8,425 bases of DNA from Candidatus Cloacimonadota bacterium (lineage in GTDB: Bacteria; Cloacimonadota; Cloacimonadia; Cloacimonadales; Cloacimonadaceae). Positions 6,208 to 8,425 of this stretch are shown here, one piece after another (the first letter of the stretch is position 1; each line of letters begins with the position of its first letter). Position numbers and translations under genes: made by a program. Where the stretch lies: positions 1 through 8,425 of the forward strand of contig DAHVPA010000073.1 of NCBI GenBank assembly GCA_027318525.1, given 5' to 3'. The notes below the pieces were generated by a model that worked only from the letters and a program-made list of their open reading frames with translations, was not told where the DNA came from and did not search any database.

Positions 6208-7503
6208 TCACTTACTCAAGGGGATAGTCAGTTCGGTCAAGCTCTGGGTAGCAGGGACTTGCTCTTCAGGTTTGTGTATCATTTGCCGGATACCGTGCAC
6301 CAGTCTGCTCTGGATAGAAATGCTGTAACCTGCCCATAACAGGCAAATGCAGGCGCATATCAGAAGTGTGTTGGGTGCTCCAATACTCTTGGATAAAGAG
6401 CCAACCATCAGGCTGCCAAAAGGAGCCACAGACATAAAAGCCATGGAATGGAGACTCATTACCCTGCCGCGCATGTTGTCGTGCACAACGGTCTGGAGGA
6501 TTGTGTTGCTGGTTGACATTTGAAACATCATACCGATGCCGATTATCATCATCAGAATCATGCTTACGGGCAGGCTTCTCGATAAGGAAAAGAGTATCAA
6601 TCCTATACTGAAAGTGCAGAGGGCGATAACCATTTTCCGGCTTAAGCCCTTGATGGACTTTCGGGACGCCAGATACAAAGCTCCTGTCAAAGCTCCCACA
6701 CCAGACATCGACATCAGGAATCCCAGTGTCCTGGCATTACCATGCAGGATATCCCGCGCAAAGATGGGCATTAATACCGTATAGGACATACCAAACATGG
6801 TTATTACGGATATATTGGTAATTAGGAAAGCAATGGGATGATGACTGAATGAATACTTCCAGCCTTCCTTAATCTTTTTCAACATTGAGTATTCACCTTC
6901 AAGATGATAACGTGGAGGAACAGAAACCATGAAAAGTGAGATTAAAACCGGGATATAACTGAGCCCGTTCAATAAAAAGCACATACCTTCATTGGACAGA
7001 GAGATAACGATTCCTGCTAGGGAAGGTCCTATCAAACGCGCTCCATTAAACATAGCGGAATTCAGGGCAATGGCATTCGTTAAGAGTGATTTCTTTTCCA
7101 CCAATTCGATAACAAAGGATTGTCTGGCAGGTGCGTCTATGGCTTCTGTTACTCCGGAAAGCAAGCTGAGGGCTACCATGTGCCAGATTTGAATTTGATC
7201 TGTTAGAACAAGAATGCCCAGGATGGAAGCTTGCAACAAAGCGATAAACTGGGTTATCTTTATGATTGTAAGCCGGTTCCATCTGTCTGCCCACACTCCG
7301 GCAAAAGGTCCTATAAAAACGGATGGGATTTGGCTCAGAAAACCAATCAGCCCCAGCAGAAAGGGAGAATCTGTCATGCGATAGACAAACCAGCCCATAG
7401 TCGTGCGCTGCATCCAGGTGCCTATCAGGGAAACACTCTGCCCCATGAAATAGATACGGTAGTTTCTGACTGAGAGTGATTGAAATAGGTCTTTCAGCTT
7501 CAT
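6208..7503 (-). CDS. MFS exporter, EntS-like (MFS_3) family
   Basis: A 431-residue inner-membrane transporter of the major facilitator superfamily, with alternating hydrophobic stretches consistent with 12 helices. It has the N-terminal SVRNYRIYFMGQ, typical of this group. The loop 2-3 motif WADRWNRL lies at about 71-78, and DAPARQSFVIELV at about 123-135 is characteristic of EntS-type exporters. The second-half motif DNMRGRVMSLHSM is at about 342-354. A charged cytosolic loop (about 198-222) separates the two halves, and a polar tail of about 30 residues ends the protein. Members are proton-driven exporters of siderophores, drugs or metabolites; the substrate cannot be read here. The ATG at 7503 follows the hslU stop by 6 bases and has no clear Shine-Dalgarno sequence, so it is probably translated by coupling to hslU. 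The pgeF-like gene begins 4 bases after its TGA stop. The family is confident, the cargo unknown. Confidence 0.92.
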   Translation of the reverse strand: MKLKDLFQSLSVRNYRIYFMGQSVSLIGTWMQRTTMGWFVYRMTDSPFLLGLIGFLSQIPSVFIGPFAGVWADRWNRLTIIKITQFIALLQASILGILVLTDQIQIWHMVALSLLSGVTEAIDAPARQSFVIELVEKKSLLTNAIALNSAMFNGARLIGPSLAGIVISLSNEGMCFLLNGLSYIPVLISLFMVSVPPRYHLEGEYSMLKKIKEGWKYSFSHHPIAFLITNISVITMFGMSYTVLMPIFARDILHGNARTLGFLMSMSGVGALTGALYLASRKSIKGLSRKMVIALCTFSIGLILFSLSRSLPVSMILMMIIGIGMMFQMSTSNTILQTVVHDNMRGRVMSLHSMAFMSVAPFGSLMVGSLSKSIGAPNTLLICACICLLWAGYSISIQSRLVHGIRQMIHKPEEQVPATQSLTELTIPLSK

Positions 7504-7509
7504 AGGCGG

Positions 7510-8425
7510 TTAAAGAATGAACCGGGATAAGTCTTCACTATCGATTAATGGTTTTAATCTGGTTTTAACAAGCTCAGCATCGACAACGATTTTTTTCAGC
7601 TTGCTGCTGGGCAGGTCATACATAAAGCTTTCCAGCAGTGCATTGAGAATCGTATGTAATCTGCGGGCACCGATGTCTTCCAGTTTTTCATTCGCCAATG
7701 CGGCATAATGTGCAATTTCGGAGACAGCTTCAGGAGTAAAGGTCAGGTTGCTTTTATCTGCTTTGAAGAGAGCAACATACTGTCTGGTTAGTGCATTCTC
7801 TGGTTCAGTCAGGATTCGTTCAAAGTCATTTTGAGTAAGGCTGTTCAATTCAACCCTGATGGGGAACCTTCCCTGCAATTCAGGGATTAAATCCGATGGT
7901 TTGGCTGTGTGAAATGCACCGGCAGCGATAAAGAGGATATGGGCTGTATCAATCATGCCATATTTGGTAGGGACATTCGAGCCTTCCACAATCGGCAGTA
8001 AATCTCTTTGCACACCCGAGCGGGAAACATCTATACCACTGTGTTTTTCCGCAGTGGCAATCTTATCCAGTTCATCGATAAAGATTATGCCATTGTTTTC
8101 GACCAGGTATCTGGCGCGTTCCACCACTTTATCCTGATTGACCAGGCGGTCAGCTTCTGTTTCCTGCAGGTATTTCAGTGCTTCGGGAACTTTCATGCGG
8201 CGGCTGCGTTCGCGGTTTTTCCCGGGCAGAAAACCAGAGAACATTTCGCCCAGATTGACATCGAGCATCTCCAGATTGATATTGGAAAGGATTTCAATTC
8301 CCTGACCCTGTTCTTTTTCCTGCTTTACATCCACTTCTCTGTCATCGAGCTTTCCTTCGTAAAGCATTTGTCTCATTTTTTCGCGGGTGCGTTGGTAACG
8401 TTGCTGCTGAGTTAGTTCGCCTTCA
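7510..8425 (-). CDS. hslU: HslU, ATPase subunit of the HslUV (ClpYQ) protease, 5'-truncated by the window edge
   Basis: This is the AAA+ unfoldase that forms hexameric rings on the HslV peptidase, unfolding cytosolic proteins and feeding them in. The reading frame stays open to base 8425, so the ATG at 8376 is internal and not the start. The 304 visible codons begin inside the I-domain (TREKMRQML, then GKLDDREV). Walker B is IIFIDE at visible residues about 113-118. The sensor and arginine-finger region ELQGRFPIRVEL puts the finger Arg at about 186, and sensor 2 GARRLH is at about 252-257. The C-terminus EDLSRFIL is the tail that docks into HslV. The spacing from finger to sensor-2 Arg (68 residues) equals that of E. 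coli HslU (325 to 393), so about 139 N-terminal residues, with Walker A and the pore loop, lie outside. Nothing looks broken. hslV usually lies just upstream and would be beyond this window. The next gene starts 6 bases after its TAA stop. Confidence 0.97.
   Translation of the reverse strand, partial: EGELTQQQRYQRTREKMRQMLYEGKLDDREVDVKQEKEQGQGIEILSNINLEMLDVNLGEMFSGFLPGKNRERSRRMKVPEALKYLQETEADRLVNQDKVVERARYLVENNGIIFIDELDKIATAEKHSGIDVSRSGVQRDLLPIVEGSNVPTKYGMIDTAHILFIAAGAFHTAKPSDLIPELQGRFPIRVELNSLTQNDFERILTEPENALTRQYVALFKADKSNLTFTPEAVSEIAHYAALANEKLEDIGARRLHTILNALLESFMYDLPSSKLKKIVVDAELVKTRLKPLIDSEDLSRFIL

Larger units (their letters stand above)
1..8425 (-). other. Collinear gene run, probably part of one operon
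   Basis: All seven genes lie on the minus strand. The junctions in transcription order are +6, +4, -20, +16, +1 and -20 bases. No gap is long enough for an ordinary promoter or intrinsic terminator, and I see no hairpin followed by a T-run between genes. Promoters could still lie inside coding sequence. The operon's true start (above hslU) and end (beyond tadA) are outside the window. Confidence 0.75.

Noticed and set aside
8374..8376. ATG as the start of hslU
   Set aside because: The frame continues upstream to the window edge with I-domain sequence (RTREK), so this Met is internal.
8008..8415. A 135-codon open frame on the plus strand, antisense to hslU
   Set aside because: The opposite strand is unmistakable HslU. 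The antisense protein is rich in Phe and has no family motif, as expected for a shadow of a conserved gene.

Overview
This window is one compact run of seven genes, all on the minus strand. It reads from 8425 down to 1, with no gap longer than 16 bases and with two 20-base gene overlaps. In transcription order: hslU (its 5' part lies beyond base 8425), a major facilitator superfamily (MFS) exporter, a PgeF/YfiH family protein, a FapA/DUF342 family protein, an exported tricorn protease homolog of 1038 residues, a tetratricopeptide repeat (TPR) protein, and tadA (its 3' part lies before base 1). I see no terminator, promoter-sized gap, tRNA, rRNA, CRISPR array, insertion sequence or repeat. The stretch is most simply read as part of one operon.

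The organism is bacterial (HslU, PgeF, TadA, an EntS-type exporter). By eye the base composition is moderate, with A+T slightly above half. Start codons mostly lack a good Shine-Dalgarno sequence; only the tricorn gene and, more weakly, the FapA-like gene have one. A bacterial tricorn homolog, a FapA-like protein without flagellar genes in view, and weak Shine-Dalgarno use would all fit the FCB group or a neighbouring phylum such as Cloacimonadota. That placement is an inference and not certain.

Region by region: 7510-8425 is the ATPase of the HslUV protease; 6208-7503 a 12-helix exporter; 5499-6203 a cytosolic purine nucleoside or peptidoglycan-editing enzyme; 4232-5518 a beta-helix and coiled-coil protein; 1099-4215 a large, probably periplasmic, serine protease with intact catalytic residues; 180-1097 an all-helical repeat protein; 1-199 the start of the tRNA wobble adenosine deaminase.

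A loose protein-turnover and translation-quality theme (HslU, tricorn, TadA) can be drawn, but the genes do not form a recognised pathway. The set looks like a housekeeping operon rather than an obviously new system. The points most worth a second look are the signal-peptide-bearing tricorn homolog apparently co-transcribed with the FapA-like and TPR proteins, and the recurrent overlap-based gene junctions.
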